Counted from the stretch's first letter, positions 1-8,765 are shown. The stretch: 50,222 bases of DNA from Metabacillus arenae (GCF_014773385.1 NZ_JACXAI010000013.1:1-50222), one strand, 5' to 3'. Program-made: numbers and translations. The notes: generated by a model from the sequence alone, not told the origin.

Positions 1-115
1 ATTGAGGTAGCGAGTTTTATTTATATGGGAATTTGAATCAATAAGCAAATATGTGACCCCGTGCCTTAAGAATACTAGAGAATCCTCAAAAATGACTAAA
101 GGACGGTTTTCTCGA

Positions 116-144
116 GAGGCTCGTCTTAACCTGGGCTTAGCCTC
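116..144. other. Short stem-loop in the left-edge intergenic stretch
   Basis: GAGGCT (116-121) pairs with AGCCTC (139-144), just past the stop codon of the minus-strand gene that ends at 163. No T-run follows on either strand, so this is at best a weak terminator or an mRNA 3' structure. I see nothing else in bases 1-162. Confidence 0.25.
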
Positions 145-162
145 AGGGGGCTTTACTTTCTA

Positions 163-1230
163 TCACCCATTATGATACTTATACATCCAAAGTACACCAG
201 ATTTGAGCAGTCTTGGTACTCTGCCAATTAGCGGACGGTCATTGACTAAACCGAATCCTGCTTTTTTTCCTAATGAGCCAAGAACTCCTTTTAATTTAAA
301 AGGAGGAAATTTTTCTGGAACCGGTTCATTGTTCCATCTCTTCACAAGTACTTGGACGATTTGTTCTGCTTGAGCTTCTGCAAGTTGAGCACTAGGTGAA
401 TGAGGCAGGCTTGCACAATCTCCCACTACATAAACATGTTCATCACCTGGAAGGTTATGCTGGACGGTTAAATGAACGCGGCCTTGATAGTCTTTGTCTA
501 CTTCCATTTTACGGACTACTTTATTTGGCTGAATACCTGCTGTCCATACGATCGCATCTGCTTCAACCGGCTCACCGTTGTTGTAGACGATGTTTTGTTC
601 GACCTTTGTGATGTTTGCTTCGTTAATGATTTCAATTCCGTGTTCTTCAAACCATGTTTGCACATAACGGCTTAATCTTTCGGGAAAAGCAGAAAGAATC
701 ATTTTTCCGCGGTCAAATAATTTTATTTTTAAATCTTTACGGCTTTCTCTCAGTTCACTTGCAAGTTCAACCCCGCTTAAGCCGGCACCGACAATCGCAA
801 CGGTTGCTCCAGCCGATAAATTGTTTAGAGCCTGATAGGTTACACGTGATTTATCGATGGTTTGGATACTTAATGTATTCTCCTCTGCTCCCGGGACATT
901 ATGGTATTTGTCTTCACAGCCTAATCCAATGATGAGGTCATCATAAGAAATAACTGCACCATCTTCAAGGTGTACAAGCTTCTTTTCCCTATCAATATGA
1001 AAAACTGAACCATACCTCGTTTTTAAGCGATCATGCTCTGGCAAAGACACCCGTACATGATGATCTGAAATCGTTCCCGCAGCTAATGCATAATATTCTG
1101 TTTTCAAGCAGTGGTACGGATTTTTATCCACTAACGTGATTTCAACGTCGTCAGGTAATTGATTCGGCAACAGACGAAGCAGTACACGCATATTTCCATA
1201 ACCCGCTCCAAGAATCACTAAATTTTTCAT
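163..1230 (-). CDS. yutJ: NADH dehydrogenase-like FAD/NAD(P)-dependent oxidoreductase (YutJ)
   Basis: This 355-residue protein belongs to the type II NADH dehydrogenase-like pyridine nucleotide-disulfide oxidoreductases. An N-terminal FAD-binding Rossmann motif (GAGYG, residues 8-12) is followed by an NAD(P)H-binding motif (VAIVGAGLSG, about 144-153) and a C-terminal flavin contact (VVGDCAS, about 268-274). Such enzymes pass electrons from NAD(P)H through FAD, often to quinones at the inner face of the membrane. The true substrate is unknown. It has no signal peptide and no clear membrane helix. The ATG start has a GGAG-type site just upstream. It is divergent from yuzB, as in B. subtilis, and a 19-bp palindrome lies between them. 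It is shorter than the roughly 400 residues usual for true Ndh, so I call it NDH-like. Confidence 0.85.
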   Translation of the reverse strand: MKNLVILGAGYGNMRVLLRLLPNQLPDDVEITLVDKNPYHCLKTEYYALAAGTISDHHVRVSLPEHDRLKTRYGSVFHIDREKKLVHLEDGAVISYDDLIIGLGCEDKYHNVPGAEENTLSIQTIDKSRVTYQALNNLSAGATVAIVGAGLSGVELASELRESRKDLKIKLFDRGKMILSAFPERLSRYVQTWFEEHGIEIINEANITKVEQNIVYNNGEPVEADAIVWTAGIQPNKVVRKMEVDKDYQGRVHLTVQHNLPGDEHVYVVGDCASLPHSPSAQLAEAQAEQIVQVLVKRWNNEPVPEKFPPFKLKGVLGSLGKKAGFGLVNDRPLIGRVPRLLKSGVLWMYKYHNG

Positions 1231-1393
1231 TTATAGATTCTCCTTTTTCCTCTAGAAGTCAAATTAAAAAGTTTAATAACCTACTAAAACCTTTTCAAAA
1301 TTCCAACTAAAATTATATCTAATTTGAAAAAGAATCACAATAACCCCTGGAAAAATACTATTTATTTCTTCAAGTTAGTGAATTAGTATGACA

Positions 1394-1412
1394 TATTTCG
1401 ATATACGAAATA
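1394..1412. promoter_or_regulatory. Palindromic operator candidate between yutJ and yuzB
   Basis: TATTTCGATATACGAAATA is a 7-bp inverted repeat around a 5-bp centre in the 299-bp divergent promoter region. Position and symmetry suggest a dimeric repressor or activator site acting on one or both genes. I cannot assign a regulator. Confidence 0.35.
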
Positions 1413-1529
1413 AAGAGAAACTTTCTTAAGTGTGAGTTTTGTTAGTATTTTAAAAAGTATATATCCCAATAATTGACGGAATGTGGGAAAAAAGGTAGAG
1501 TAGAGATGCTGGTAGAGAGGTGAGAAGAT

Positions 1530-1766
1530 TTGAAGCCAATCATAGAATTTTGTGTAAGCAATTTAGCAAATGGATCTCAAGCAGCTATGGAAAAATTAGA
1601 AAAAGACCCAAATTTAGATATCGTTGAATACGGCTGCTTAGGCTATTGTGGTAAATGCTTTGAATCGCTGTATGCATTAGTCAATGGTGAGGTTGTCGCT
1701 GGAGAAACTCCAGACGAGCTCGTTCAGCATATATATGATTATTTAGAAGAAAATCCAATGTTTTAA
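1530..1766 (+). CDS. yuzB: DUF1450 family small cysteine protein (YuzB)
   Basis: This 78-residue protein has the conserved YuzB/DUF1450 layout: an N-terminal IEFCVSN with Cys8, then a central [11 protein letters not shown] cluster holding three cysteines, and a C-terminal [15 protein letters not shown]-like end. The cysteine spacing resembles thioredoxin-like [2Fe-2S] folds, but no function is established. The TTG start at 1530 is preceded at a good distance by AGAGAGGTGAG. It is monocistronic, with a strong terminator immediately downstream, and is divergent from yutJ. Confidence 0.85.
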   Translation: MKPIIEFCVSNLANGSQAAMEKLEKDPNLDIVEYGCLGYCGKCFESLYALVNGEVVAGETPDELVQHIYDYLEENPMF

Positions 1767-1795
1767 AAAACGAGCAAATTTTGCTCGTTTTTTTT
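1766..1795 (+). terminator. Intrinsic terminator of yuzB
   Basis: ACGAGC and GCTCGT form a stem around AAATTT, followed by eight T residues. It starts within a few bases of the yuzB stop codon. Confidence 0.85.
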
Positions 1796-1841
1796 AAGGA
1801 AAGAAAGTTTTTTAAACCGGAAGGACCGGCTTGTACTTATG

Positions 1842-2025
1842 TTACGTGTATCCATTTTAAGGATTCTACTAAGTTGCAATTTCCGTTATTTTCCTCAACC
1901 AACATCCACTGCTCTAGTATTTTTTCACTATAATCCTTCGTCAAAACCAGCGAATAGTTGTTTGAAACTGTAAAAGTAGGGTTATTGAATAGAGAAAGAA
2001 GTTTTGTTGAAAAATAATCGTATGA
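1842..2025 (-). pseudogene. Possible gene remnant, reading frame without a start
   Basis: Between two stops the minus strand has 60 open codons with protein-like composition, for example LVLTKDYSEKILEQWMLVEE and a tail CNLVESLKWIHVT. There is no ATG/GTG/TTG with a ribosome site at its 5' end. It lies in the otherwise geneless stretch 1796-2273. It may be the eroded 3' end of a lost gene or a chance frame. I recognise no family. Confidence 0.25.
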
Positions 2026-2103
2026 TTAAACAGTTTTGTCAATCTAAATAATTATGTCGAAATAAGGTGGACAGCATTATCGTATATTGTTATCTTGTAT
2101 AAG

Positions 2104-2199
2104 TCATCTTTTTATCAAGCTGCGCCTTTTCTTCAACATTTGTTTGATTTCATCCTTCAAGGCACTATGCGAACCGGGAAGAAAACAGCGATCTTTCAT
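2104..2199 (-). other. Possible 31-residue ORF or remnant
   Basis: ATG at 2199 opens a minus-strand frame of 31 residues with a basic C-terminus (QMLKKRRSLIKR). Composition looks gene-like, but the ribosome site (TTAAGG) abuts the start and no family is recognised. It sits upstream of the 1842-2025 frame on the same strand, so both could be debris of one lost gene. Confidence 0.2.
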
Positions 2200-2282
2200 C
2201 CTTAATCCTAATTAGAAGGAAAGGCATGGTCTTGATTACTGCTATATACATTAATATGAAACTTTAGGACGAGGTGGAAAAA

Positions 2283-3503
2283 TTGATAAATATTTTATGG
2301 GGATTGCTTGGGGTTGCTGCAATTTTTGCCATCGCTTTTCTATTATCTGAGAAGAAGGGTTCTATAAAGCCCAGAACGATTTTTGGTGGCTTTGCAATCC
2401 AATTGCTGTTTGCGTTTATCGTTTTAGAATGGAGCTTAGGGAGAAAGGTTTTTTTATGGTTTTCTGAAACGGTTTCAAACCTGGTGGGATATGCCAACGA
2501 AGGAGTAACCTTCTTGTTTGGATCATTAGGAGATCCTACTCAGGCAACAGGTCCAATCTTTGCATTCACTGTTCTAACCATTATTATTTTCTTTTCTTCA
2601 TTAATCTCGGTACTATATTACCTAGGAATCATGCAAATTATTATTCGTTTCATCGGAGGCGGCCTATCAAAGCTGCTTGGTACTAGTAAACCAGAATCAC
2701 TTTCAGCAGCTGCGAACATATTTGTTGGACAAACAGAGGCCCCTCTTGTTATTCGGCCGTTTATCCCTAATATGACGAAATCTGAATTATTTGCTGTTAT
2801 GACAGGCGGGCTGGCATCTGTTGCCGGTTCAGTGCTGTTCGGATATGCTGCATTAGGTGTTCCGTTACAATATCTGTTGGCTGCAAGTTTTATGGCAGCT
2901 CCATCTGGGCTTATAATGGCCAAAATGTTTATACCAGAAACGGAAAAACCAGTTACAGAGGAAAATATAAAGATGGAAAGTGATGATGAAGCAGCAAATG
3001 TTATTGATGCAGCGGCACGAGGAGCTTCAACTGGTCTTCATCTAGCTTTAAATGTTGGAGCCATGTTACTAGCATTTATTGCCCTAATCGCCTTGTTAAA
3101 TGGTATTTTGGGAGGAATCGGAGGGCTTTTCGGTGCTGAAAACCTTACTCTAGAATATATTCTAGGTTTTGCATTTGCTCCTCTAGCCTTTGTTATTGGT
3201 GTTCCTTGGGAAGAAGCTATTAAAGCAGGAAGCTTTATTGGACAAAAACTAGTCTTAAATGAATTCGTTGCCTATTCAAATTTTGCAGGTCAAATGGAAA
3301 CCTTATCAAATAAAACGGTAGCAATTATTAGTTTTGCTTTATGTGGATTTGCAAATCTTTCCTCCGTTGCTATCCTTTTAGGCGGACTTGGGGGTATGGC
3401 GCCCACTCGCCGTCAAGATATTGCCAAATTAGGTATTCGTGCTATTACAGCAGGTACATTGGCAAACCTTTTAAGTGCAGCTATTGCAGGAATGTTCCTG
3501 TAA
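2283..3503 (+). CDS. yutK: NupC-family concentrative nucleoside transporter (YutK-like)
   Basis: This is a polytopic membrane protein of about 406 residues of the NupC/CNT family, which imports nucleosides with H+ or Na+. Visible family landmarks are the central [12 protein letters not shown] segment, the [20 protein letters not shown] stretch, and a C-terminal [21 protein letters not shown] block just before the last helix. Family members are cytoplasmic-membrane symporters of roughly 400 residues, so it is full length. I prefer the TTG at 2283, 5 nt after GAGGTGG; a GTG at 2274 in the same frame is the alternative. It is followed by a repeat-type terminator, so it is probably monocistronic. 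Nucleoside specificity cannot be read from the sequence. Confidence 0.88.
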   Translation: MINILWGLLGVAAIFAIAFLLSEKKGSIKPRTIFGGFAIQLLFAFIVLEWSLGRKVFLWFSETVSNLVGYANEGVTFLFGSLGDPTQATGPIFAFTVLTIIIFFSSLISVLYYLGIMQIIIRFIGGGLSKLLGTSKPESLSAAANIFVGQTEAPLVIRPFIPNMTKSELFAVMTGGLASVAGSVLFGYAALGVPLQYLLAASFMAAPSGLIMAKMFIPETEKPVTEENIKMESDDEAANVIDAAARGASTGLHLALNVGAMLLAFIALIALLNGILGGIGGLFGAENLTLEYILGFAFAPLAFVIGVPWEEAIKAGSFIGQKLVLNEFVAYSNFAGQMETLSNKTVAIISFALCGFANLSSVAILLGGLGGMAPTRRQDIAKLGIRAITAGTLANLLSAAIAGMFL

Positions 3504-3524
3504 AAAAACGCTACGTCTTTCTAG

Positions 3525-3582
3525 AGGTGAGAGGTCGGAGGTGGGAGTGGAAGAAATCAGTGAAAGAGCTGATTTCTTTTTC
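3525..3582 (+). repeat. 55-bp dispersed repeat carrying a terminator hairpin, copy A
   Basis: A purine-rich box (GTGAGAGGTCGGAG..GGAGTGGA) leads into GAAATCAG (3553-3560) / CTGATTTC (3569-3576) and a T-run. It probably terminates the nucleoside transporter gene. A copy about 91% identical by eye lies in the opposite orientation at 11751-11810. Confidence 0.7.
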
Positions 3583-3713
3583 TAAGAACCATATACTTAT
3601 TAGTGCTTTAAGAAGCTTAAACATTCTGATCTTAAAAAGAAAGGTGTTTTCACATGCTGGCAAAACAAAGGTTATCTCTTGAGGTGAAAAAGAAAGAGCG
3701 GAAAAGAAAAAAT

Positions 3714-3752
3714 AAAAACTCCTCGGATTGTAACAATCACGAGGAGTTTTTA
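3714..3752. terminator. Intrinsic terminator before dapF
   Basis: ACTCCTCG (3718-3725) pairs with CGAGGAGT (3740-3747), with A-rich and T-rich flanks, so it could work on both strands. It isolates dapF from the upstream transporter. Confidence 0.75.
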
Positions 3753-3781
3753 TTGTATATAACAACGGGGGATATTTTTTA

Positions 3782-3810
3782 TTGTGCTCACATTTCCAAC
3801 AATTTATACT
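3782..3810 (+). promoter_or_regulatory. Probable sigma-A promoter of dapF
   Basis: TTGTGC and TATACT are separated by 17 bp, between the 3714-3752 terminator and the dapF ribosome site. The -10 is good; the -35 is only fair. Confidence 0.45.
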
Positions 3811-3839
3811 AATAAAAACGAAAAAATTTGGAGGACCTT

Positions 3840-4703
3840 ATGAAATCGTTTCAATTTACAAAAATGCATGGGCTAGGGAATAACTATATATATGTCAACA
3901 TGTTCAAGGAGAATATTGATGAAAAAGATTTTTCACAAATAGCAATCGATGTTGCTAATGTTCATACAGGTATCGGGTCTGATGGACTCATCTTAATATG
4001 TCCTTCAGATGTGGCCCCTGTTAAGATGAGAATATTTAATAATGATGGATCAGAAGGGAAAAATTGTGGTAATGGTTTAAGGTGTGTAGCAAAATATGCG
4101 TACGAGCATAAAATAGTAGATCGAATAGAATTTCCGATTGAAACTCTATCAGGCATTGTTCATGCAAAAATTTGTGAAGAGAATGATAAAGTCAAACAAG
4201 TAACGGTAGATATGGGCATCCCAGCCCTTACTAAAAAGGAAATTCCTATGTCAGGCAACCATGAAAGCTATACGATTAATGAAATAATGACCTTTGACTC
4301 TAAAGAGTATGCAGTAACAGCTGTTTCAATGGGGAATCCTCATCTCATTTTTTATGTAGACAGCATAAAAAATGCACCAGTCACAACTTTAGGACCTATT
4401 GTGGAAAAGGATGAACGCTTCCCTGAAAGTGTAAATGTAGAGTTTGTGGAAGTTGCAGGAGAGGATGAGCTTCATTTTCGGGTATGGGAAAGAGGATCAG
4501 GTGTTACTCAAGCATGCGGGACAGGTGCTTGTGCCGCAGTAGTGGCATCTGTATTAAATGAATATACAAAAAAGGGCAGGGATACAATCGTTCATTTAGC
4601 AGGGGGAGACTTAGTTATTAACTGGACGGAAGAAGGCAATGTTTTAATGACAGGTCCTGCTGAAGTAATTTGTGATGGGACATATTACTATGATTATCAG
4701 TAA
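3840..4703 (+). CDS. dapF: Diaminopimelate epimerase
   Basis: This 287-residue cytoplasmic enzyme converts LL- to meso-diaminopimelate, the last step before lysine and the meso-DAP cross-link of peptidoglycan. The two catalytic cysteines of the cofactor-free racemase mechanism are visible: Cys76 in NCGNGLRC and Cys226 in QACGTGACA. The N-terminal [14 protein letters not shown] and the paired alpha/beta halves match the family. The ATG at 3840 is chosen because GGAGG lies 5 nt upstream; a longer frame starting at 3828 would include that site. It is transcribed alone between a terminator and the yutM promoter, as in the B. subtilis neighbourhood. Confidence 0.96.
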   Translation: MKSFQFTKMHGLGNNYIYVNMFKENIDEKDFSQIAIDVANVHTGIGSDGLILICPSDVAPVKMRIFNNDGSEGKNCGNGLRCVAKYAYEHKIVDRIEFPIETLSGIVHAKICEENDKVKQVTVDMGIPALTKKEIPMSGNHESYTINEIMTFDSKEYAVTAVSMGNPHLIFYVDSIKNAPVTTLGPIVEKDERFPESVNVEFVEVAGEDELHFRVWERGSGVTQACGTGACAAVVASVLNEYTKKGRDTIVHLAGGDLVINWTEEGNVLMTGPAEVICDGTYYYDYQ

Positions 4704-4800
4704 ACACCTTTTTATAAAGGGGCTACAGTAATTTTCGAAGTATTAACTTGTTTCATTCGCAACAAATGATATGAAAACAGAATAAGAAAAATCAGAATTG

Positions 4801-4829
4801 TTGAGTAAGAGCCAGAGGAAGAGTATACT
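4801..4829 (+). promoter_or_regulatory. Sigma-A promoter of yutM
   Basis: TTGAGT (4801-4806), a 17-bp spacer and TATACT (4824-4829) lie 40 nt before the start codon. An AAAGGAGG ribosome site follows. Confidence 0.65.
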
Positions 4830-4868
4830 AATAGTAGGGCCATTAAGAATAATAAAGGAGGTCTATCT

Positions 4869-5231
4869 ATGTCTAATCTTGTAAACATTACAGAAGCTGC
4901 AGCTTTTCAAATAAAAGATATGATGAAGGAACATGAGGAAGAAAGTGCGTATTTGCGAGTTGGTGTAAAAGGCGGAGGATGCAGCGGACTTTCATACGGT
5001 ATGGGCTTTGAGCATGAAAAAAGTGAAGAAGATACGGAACTGGAGCTTCACGGCATTAAAGTACTTGTTGATAAAGAAAGTGCTGCTATTATAAACGGAA
5101 CTGTCATTGATTTTAAACAATCGATGATGGGCGGCGGCTTTACCATCGATAACCCTAACGCCATTGCTTCATGTGGATGCGGCTCATCATTCAGAACGGC
5201 TACAAATGAAGGAACACCTGAGGAATGCTAG
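4869..5231 (+). CDS. yutM: A-type iron-sulfur cluster carrier (HesB/IscA/ErpA family, YutM)
   Basis: This 120-residue protein has the three invariant cysteines of A-type carriers: Cys38 in GGGCSG and the C-terminal pair Cys102/Cys104 in SCGCGSSF. These ligands hold a [2Fe-2S] or [4Fe-4S] cluster between subunits for transfer to apo-enzymes. It is cytoplasmic, normal in length for the family, and has an acidic tail ending PEEC. AAAGGAGG lies 7 nt before the ATG. It has its own promoter and a strong terminator downstream. Its place after dapF is conserved in B. subtilis (yutM). Which proteins it serves is not shown here. Confidence 0.92.
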   Translation: MSNLVNITEAAAFQIKDMMKEHEEESAYLRVGVKGGGCSGLSYGMGFEHEKSEEDTELELHGIKVLVDKESAAIINGTVIDFKQSMMGGGFTIDNPNAIASCGCGSSFRTATNEGTPEEC

Positions 5232-5320
5232 TATTTTAATGATTGAGTGACAGTGGAATTTTTGAGTCTGAAAATGCATAACTACACTCTAAAAGAGTTA
5301 TGCCAAGGTTGGAACCACAT

Positions 5321-5366
5321 ACCTTCTCAGTAGTTAAAAACCATAACTACACGAGGAGGTTTTTTT
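5321..5366 (+). terminator. Long-stem intrinsic terminator after yutM
   Basis: ACCTTCTC plus GTAGTT (5321-5335) pairs with AACTAC plus GAGGAGGT (5345-5360), with a small internal bulge, followed by seven T residues. Confidence 0.8.
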
Positions 5367-5551
5367 ATGGCTTTAAAAAGAGAGTGAACGTTAACTGTAA
5401 ATCTCGTGCTGGTGCGAATATACAGGACAACATAGAACTTTCATAAGAGTCGGATCGCATGATCGATTTAGGAAAAAGGACGCTAGACAAGAGTCCTGCA
5501 TATATTAAAAAGGGTGTATGCCACGTATAAATCGAGGAGGAGAATGATGTG

Positions 5552-6646
5552 ATGTATTATCATGCCCCATATGCCTATCCTTATATGCAGAGATTAAACT
5601 CAATGGATGAAATGCAGGATGGCCTTTATAATTGGGTAAAAATAAAATTTACAAACAATACTGAAAAAGAGGGGTTTGTCTATTACTTAGACCATAACTC
5701 AGGTTCAGTATATTTTCTAAGCTATCCTGAATTAGCGACTGCACAGGCTAATATAAAAGATATTTCGAGTAAAGAAATACTAAGTGAACCACCTTCAGAG
5801 CAAGATGAAGAGCAATCAGCCCAACAACAAGATGATGGTCAGGAGCAAACAGAGGAAACACAAGGTGCTTCACAACAACAAGCAGACTCCCAGCAGCAAG
5901 AAGGAGAGTCGGATTCTCCAGAATTTCCCTTGGAGCAATTTCAACAAATGTTTGGGCAATTTGGTCAGCAAAATAGCGGAACTCAAAATGAGGATGACCT
6001 ATTGGAAGGCATCCTGCCTGAAGGGCAAAACGGTATTGACGAAATGGGCACAATGATGCCAGGCAGCCAGAACGGAGGCGGCCAAATGGGAGGAATGATG
6101 CCAGGCAGCCAGAACGGAGGCGGCCAAATGGGAGGAATGATGCCAGGCAGCCAGAACGGAGGCGGCCAAATGGGAGGAATGATGCCAGGCAGCCAGAACG
6201 GAGGCACTCAAATGGGAGGAATGATGCCAGGCAGCCAGAACGGAGGCGGCCAAATGGGTGGAATGATGCCAGGCAGCCAGAACGGAGGCGGCCAAATGGG
6301 TGGAATGATGCCAGGCAGCCAGAACGGAGGCGGCCAAATGGGAGGAATGATGCCAGGCAGCCAGAGCGGAGGCGGCCAAATGGGTGGAATGATGCCAGGC
6401 AGCCAGAACGGAGGCGGCCAAATGGGTGGAATGATGCCAGGCAGCCAGAACGGAGGCGGCCAAATGGGAGGAATGATGCCAGGAGGTCAGAACGGAAGCA
6501 GCCAGATGGAAGGGTTGATGCCAGGAGGTATGTTTGGCCAAATGCCTAGGGAGTACAAATACCATCCACCAGCTAAGCGATTTAGACCACAGTCTTATGA
6601 TCCGCAAATTATGGAATCCGGGGTTTATTCACCATTTCATTACTAG
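5552..6646 (+). CDS. Hypothetical Gly/Met-rich protein with about eleven 14-residue tandem repeats
   Basis: I do not recognise a named family. The protein is about 364 residues. Residues 1-80 look globular (YxxPYAYPY start, then a short beta-rich segment NWVKIKFTNNTEKEGFVYYL). An acidic, Gln-rich linker (about 85-165) follows. Then come about 11 copies of MGGMMPGSQNGGGQ with few substitutions, and a basic Tyr/Pro-rich tail ending VYSPFHY. There is no signal peptide or membrane helix. The layout recalls low-complexity coat or surface proteins of spore formers; that is inference only. GAGGAGGAG precedes ATG 5552 (a GTG at 5549 is possible). Bases 5367-5551 upstream hold no other gene. Confidence 0.75.
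   Translation: MYYHAPYAYPYMQRLNSMDEMQDGLYNWVKIKFTNNTEKEGFVYYLDHNSGSVYFLSYPELATAQANIKDISSKEILSEPPSEQDEEQSAQQQDDGQEQTEETQGASQQQADSQQQEGESDSPEFPLEQFQQMFGQFGQQNSGTQNEDDLLEGILPEGQNGIDEMGTMMPGSQNGGGQMGGMMPGSQNGGGQMGGMMPGSQNGGGQMGGMMPGSQNGGTQMGGMMPGSQNGGGQMGGMMPGSQNGGGQMGGMMPGSQNGGGQMGGMMPGSQSGGGQMGGMMPGSQNGGGQMGGMMPGSQNGGGQMGGMMPGGQNGSSQMEGLMPGGMFGQMPREYKYHPPAKRFRPQSYDPQIMESGVYSPFHY
6045..6520 (+). repeat. In-frame 42-bp tandem repeat
   Basis: About 11 units of 42 bp encode MGGMMPGSQNGGGQ. Units are nearly identical at DNA level, including silent positions (mostly a GGA/GGT switch in the second Gly, plus isolated N-to-S and GG-to-GT changes). This points to recent expansion or gene conversion. Long open frames on other strands here are artefacts of the periodicity. 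Confidence 0.9.
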
Positions 6647-6695
6647 GAGAAGAAAGTTCATATTTTTGGAATATTAACAAATAAAGTAATATGAC

Positions 6696-6774
6696 GCCCA
6701 CAGGATGTAGGGCACACTTTCTCACGGAAGTGGCTCTTTTAGTCTGAGTACCTTTTTCCCGAACACCTGTGGGC
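6696..6774. repeat. 79-bp intergenic element with 9-bp perfect inverted ends
   Basis: GCCCACAGG (6696-6704) and CCTGTGGGC (6766-6774) bracket a 61-bp interior holding further short complementary blocks. It lies in the long gap after the repeat protein. It could fold into one large hairpin and may belong to a dispersed Bacillus palindrome family; no second full copy is in this window. The rest of 6647-7009 holds nothing I can assign. Confidence 0.45.
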
Positions 6775-7009
6775 AAGTAATCCCTCATCTATCTTCTTAG
6801 CTTCAAATAAAGCCAGCGCCATAAGGTTTTAATGTCCTTTCAGGGTGTGGTGATATTTAACAATTTAGATAGTGATTATCGATGTCCAGACCGATAGCAC
6901 ATCACGGGTAAATTCTAGGGTGATGTAAATAGCACTTTTCCTTGAAAACTCTAAGGACAATTTTCTAATTAGAAAGCCCTTTGAATATATTTTTTCAAGG
7001 GGTGGTGGC

Positions 7010-7187
7010 ATGAAGGTGAATAAAACAAAACAACGGTTTTTATGGCAGGAACCTGATTCAATGTGAAGACTGTGGAAGTTTTATGCCCTACAGGCAAGCT
7101 AATTTGGTTATGTATGCTTCTGGAGGGCGTATTGTAGTATGTGATTATTGCGGACCAGCTTATGCGTATGACCGAGTATTTTATTAA
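7010..7187 (+). pseudogene. Small two-CxxC (zinc-ribbon-like) protein gene split by a one-base shift
   Basis: ATG 7010 follows a strong AAGGGGTGGTGG site but its frame ends after 18 codons. The next frame, open from 7019 to the TAA at 7185-7187, reads QCEDCGSFMPYRQANLVMYA and then VVCDYCGPAYAYDRVFY, giving two CxxC pairs about 27 residues apart. Removing one A from the AAAA run near 7022-7025 joins both into a clean 57-residue protein starting MKVNKQNNGFYGRN. The second frame has no usable start of its own. It is either a recent frameshift pseudogene, a sequencing indel, or (less likely) slippage-dependent expression. Function unknown. Confidence 0.6.
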
Positions 7188-7364
7188 CTTAATATAAAAG
7201 CAATTATAGAAAATGTTTTCAAATCCACTAAAAAAAGCCATGCACCTTTGAACAACACCTTATCTTGACGTTCAAATTAACAGCAAAATACCAGATGATA
7301 TTAAAAACGGCAGATATTGTGTTAAAGGAGCCTGGCTCGTTACTTTTTGGTTAACGCTGTATCA

Positions 7365-8363
7365 TTACTTTTGTTCAAATAGACTTGTACTATGAAGAGG
7401 CTGAACTCTTGCTTTAGGGTCCATGTAAGCTTTTGCATTATTAACGGCAGTCGGAGATTCGCCAAACCCGCTCGCGATAAGCTTTACTTTTCCGTCGTAA
7501 GTACAGATGTCCCCTGCGGCATATATGCCTTCAACATTGGTTTCCATTTTGGAGTTCACGATAATAGAATTTTTTTCAATTTCAAGTCCCCAGTTTTTGA
7601 TTGGACCAAGTGAAGAAATGAATCCAAAGTTTACAATCACATCGTCTACTTCAATTACCTCTTTCCGATCACCTTTAACTTCTTCCAGTACAACCTGTTC
7701 GATACGCTCTTCACCGACTAATTCGATTGGTACGAAAGGTGTTAATACTTCCACTTTAGAATTGTGAAGATTTTCTACGCTATGTTCATGCGCACGGAAC
7801 TTATCACGTCTATGAACAATGGTTACCTTTTCTGCAATTGGCTCAAGCATTAATGCCCAATCTACTGCTGAGTCTCCACCGCCGCATAACACCACACGTT
7901 TGCCGGCAAATTTATTTAAGTCATCTACAAAGTAATGAAGGTTGCTGCTTTCATATTTTTCCGCAGCTTCAAGTTCAAGCTTTCTTGGTTTAAAAGCACC
8001 GTTACCTGCTGTAACAATGATGGTTTTGGAATAATGCACTTCATTATTTGTTGTCAACTTAAATATGCCGTCTGCCTGTTTTTCGACATTTTCAACTGCT
8101 TGGTCTAGAGCGACACTATTTTCAAATTGGGACATTTGTTCTTTTAAGTTATCGACGAGTTCTTGAGCTCGAATTTTAGGGAAGCCGGCAACATCGTATA
8201 TGTATTTTTCGGGATATAATGCTGTTAGTTGTCCTCCTAACTGAGGTAAGCTCTCTATAATTTTAACTGAAGCCTGGCGCATTCCCCCGTAAAATGCCGT
8301 AAATAAGCCAACAGGTCCTCCTCCAATAATTGTTATGTCATATACTTTTTCATCTTCTCTCAC
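7365..8363 (-). CDS. yumC: Thioredoxin reductase-like ferredoxin/flavodoxin-NADP+ reductase, type 2 (YumC)
   Basis: This 332-residue enzyme equals the length of B. subtilis YumC. It carries an FAD motif (IIGGGPVG, 12-19), an NADPH motif ([11 protein letters not shown], about 159-169) and a C-terminal FAD contact ([16 protein letters not shown]). Unlike thioredoxin reductase it lacks the CxxC redox pair between the two nucleotide domains. This marks the FNR type 2 family, which moves electrons between NADPH and ferredoxin or flavodoxin. The GTG at 8363 is chosen because GGAGGAG lies 7 nt upstream; a longer open frame extends to 8462 without support. It is divergent from yumB across about 520 bp. 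Confidence 0.92.
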   Translation of the reverse strand: MREDEKVYDITIIGGGPVGLFTAFYGGMRQASVKIIESLPQLGGQLTALYPEKYIYDVAGFPKIRAQELVDNLKEQMSQFENSVALDQAVENVEKQADGIFKLTTNNEVHYSKTIIVTAGNGAFKPRKLELEAAEKYESSNLHYFVDDLNKFAGKRVVLCGGGDSAVDWALMLEPIAEKVTIVHRRDKFRAHEHSVENLHNSKVEVLTPFVPIELVGEERIEQVVLEEVKGDRKEVIEVDDVIVNFGFISSLGPIKNWGLEIEKNSIIVNSKMETNVEGIYAAGDICTYDGKVKLIASGFGESPTAVNNAKAYMDPKARVQPLHSTSLFEQK

Positions 8364-8463
8364 GTCTAAACTCCTCCAATTGATGATAGTTCTTAACTGC
8401 ATTTTATCATATATTGAATGATTGGTGTTTGTGTAGGATTCACAAGAAGTAATCGCTCTCATT

Positions 8464-8765
8464 CCTACTAGTTAATCATATGAAAATTCCCTCGTAAATA
8501 AAAGTGGATTGGCTAATTTTAATCTCAAGTTTCTGATAATATATGTCTAAGGAAGATCCTTCATTTGCCTATAGATCAGCTTTTTCTATTGGAAAAACAT
8601 TATATCAAATATCCTTCTTTATTTTTTAAATTTTCTCAACCTTTCATTTCGGCAAAAATATGCTTGAAAAAACATTTTGAAATCGCTAATATTAATTATA
8701 GACATATTATTGTTAGATTTTTATGAATTTCTATTTACAATTTGTTAGATTTTCTACGCAGAAGT
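8464..8765. other. AT-rich divergent intergenic region yumC/yumB
   Basis: About 300 bp without a gene. It must hold the yumC and yumB promoters, but I could not fix convincing -35/-10 pairs. The only strong signal is the Rex-like site at its right end. Confidence 0.4.

Noticed and set aside
5983-6607. Open frames of up to 202 residues antisense to the repeat protein
   Set aside because: They exist only because a 42-bp unit is a multiple of three and stays open in other frames. They have no ribosome site and read as monotonous repeats.
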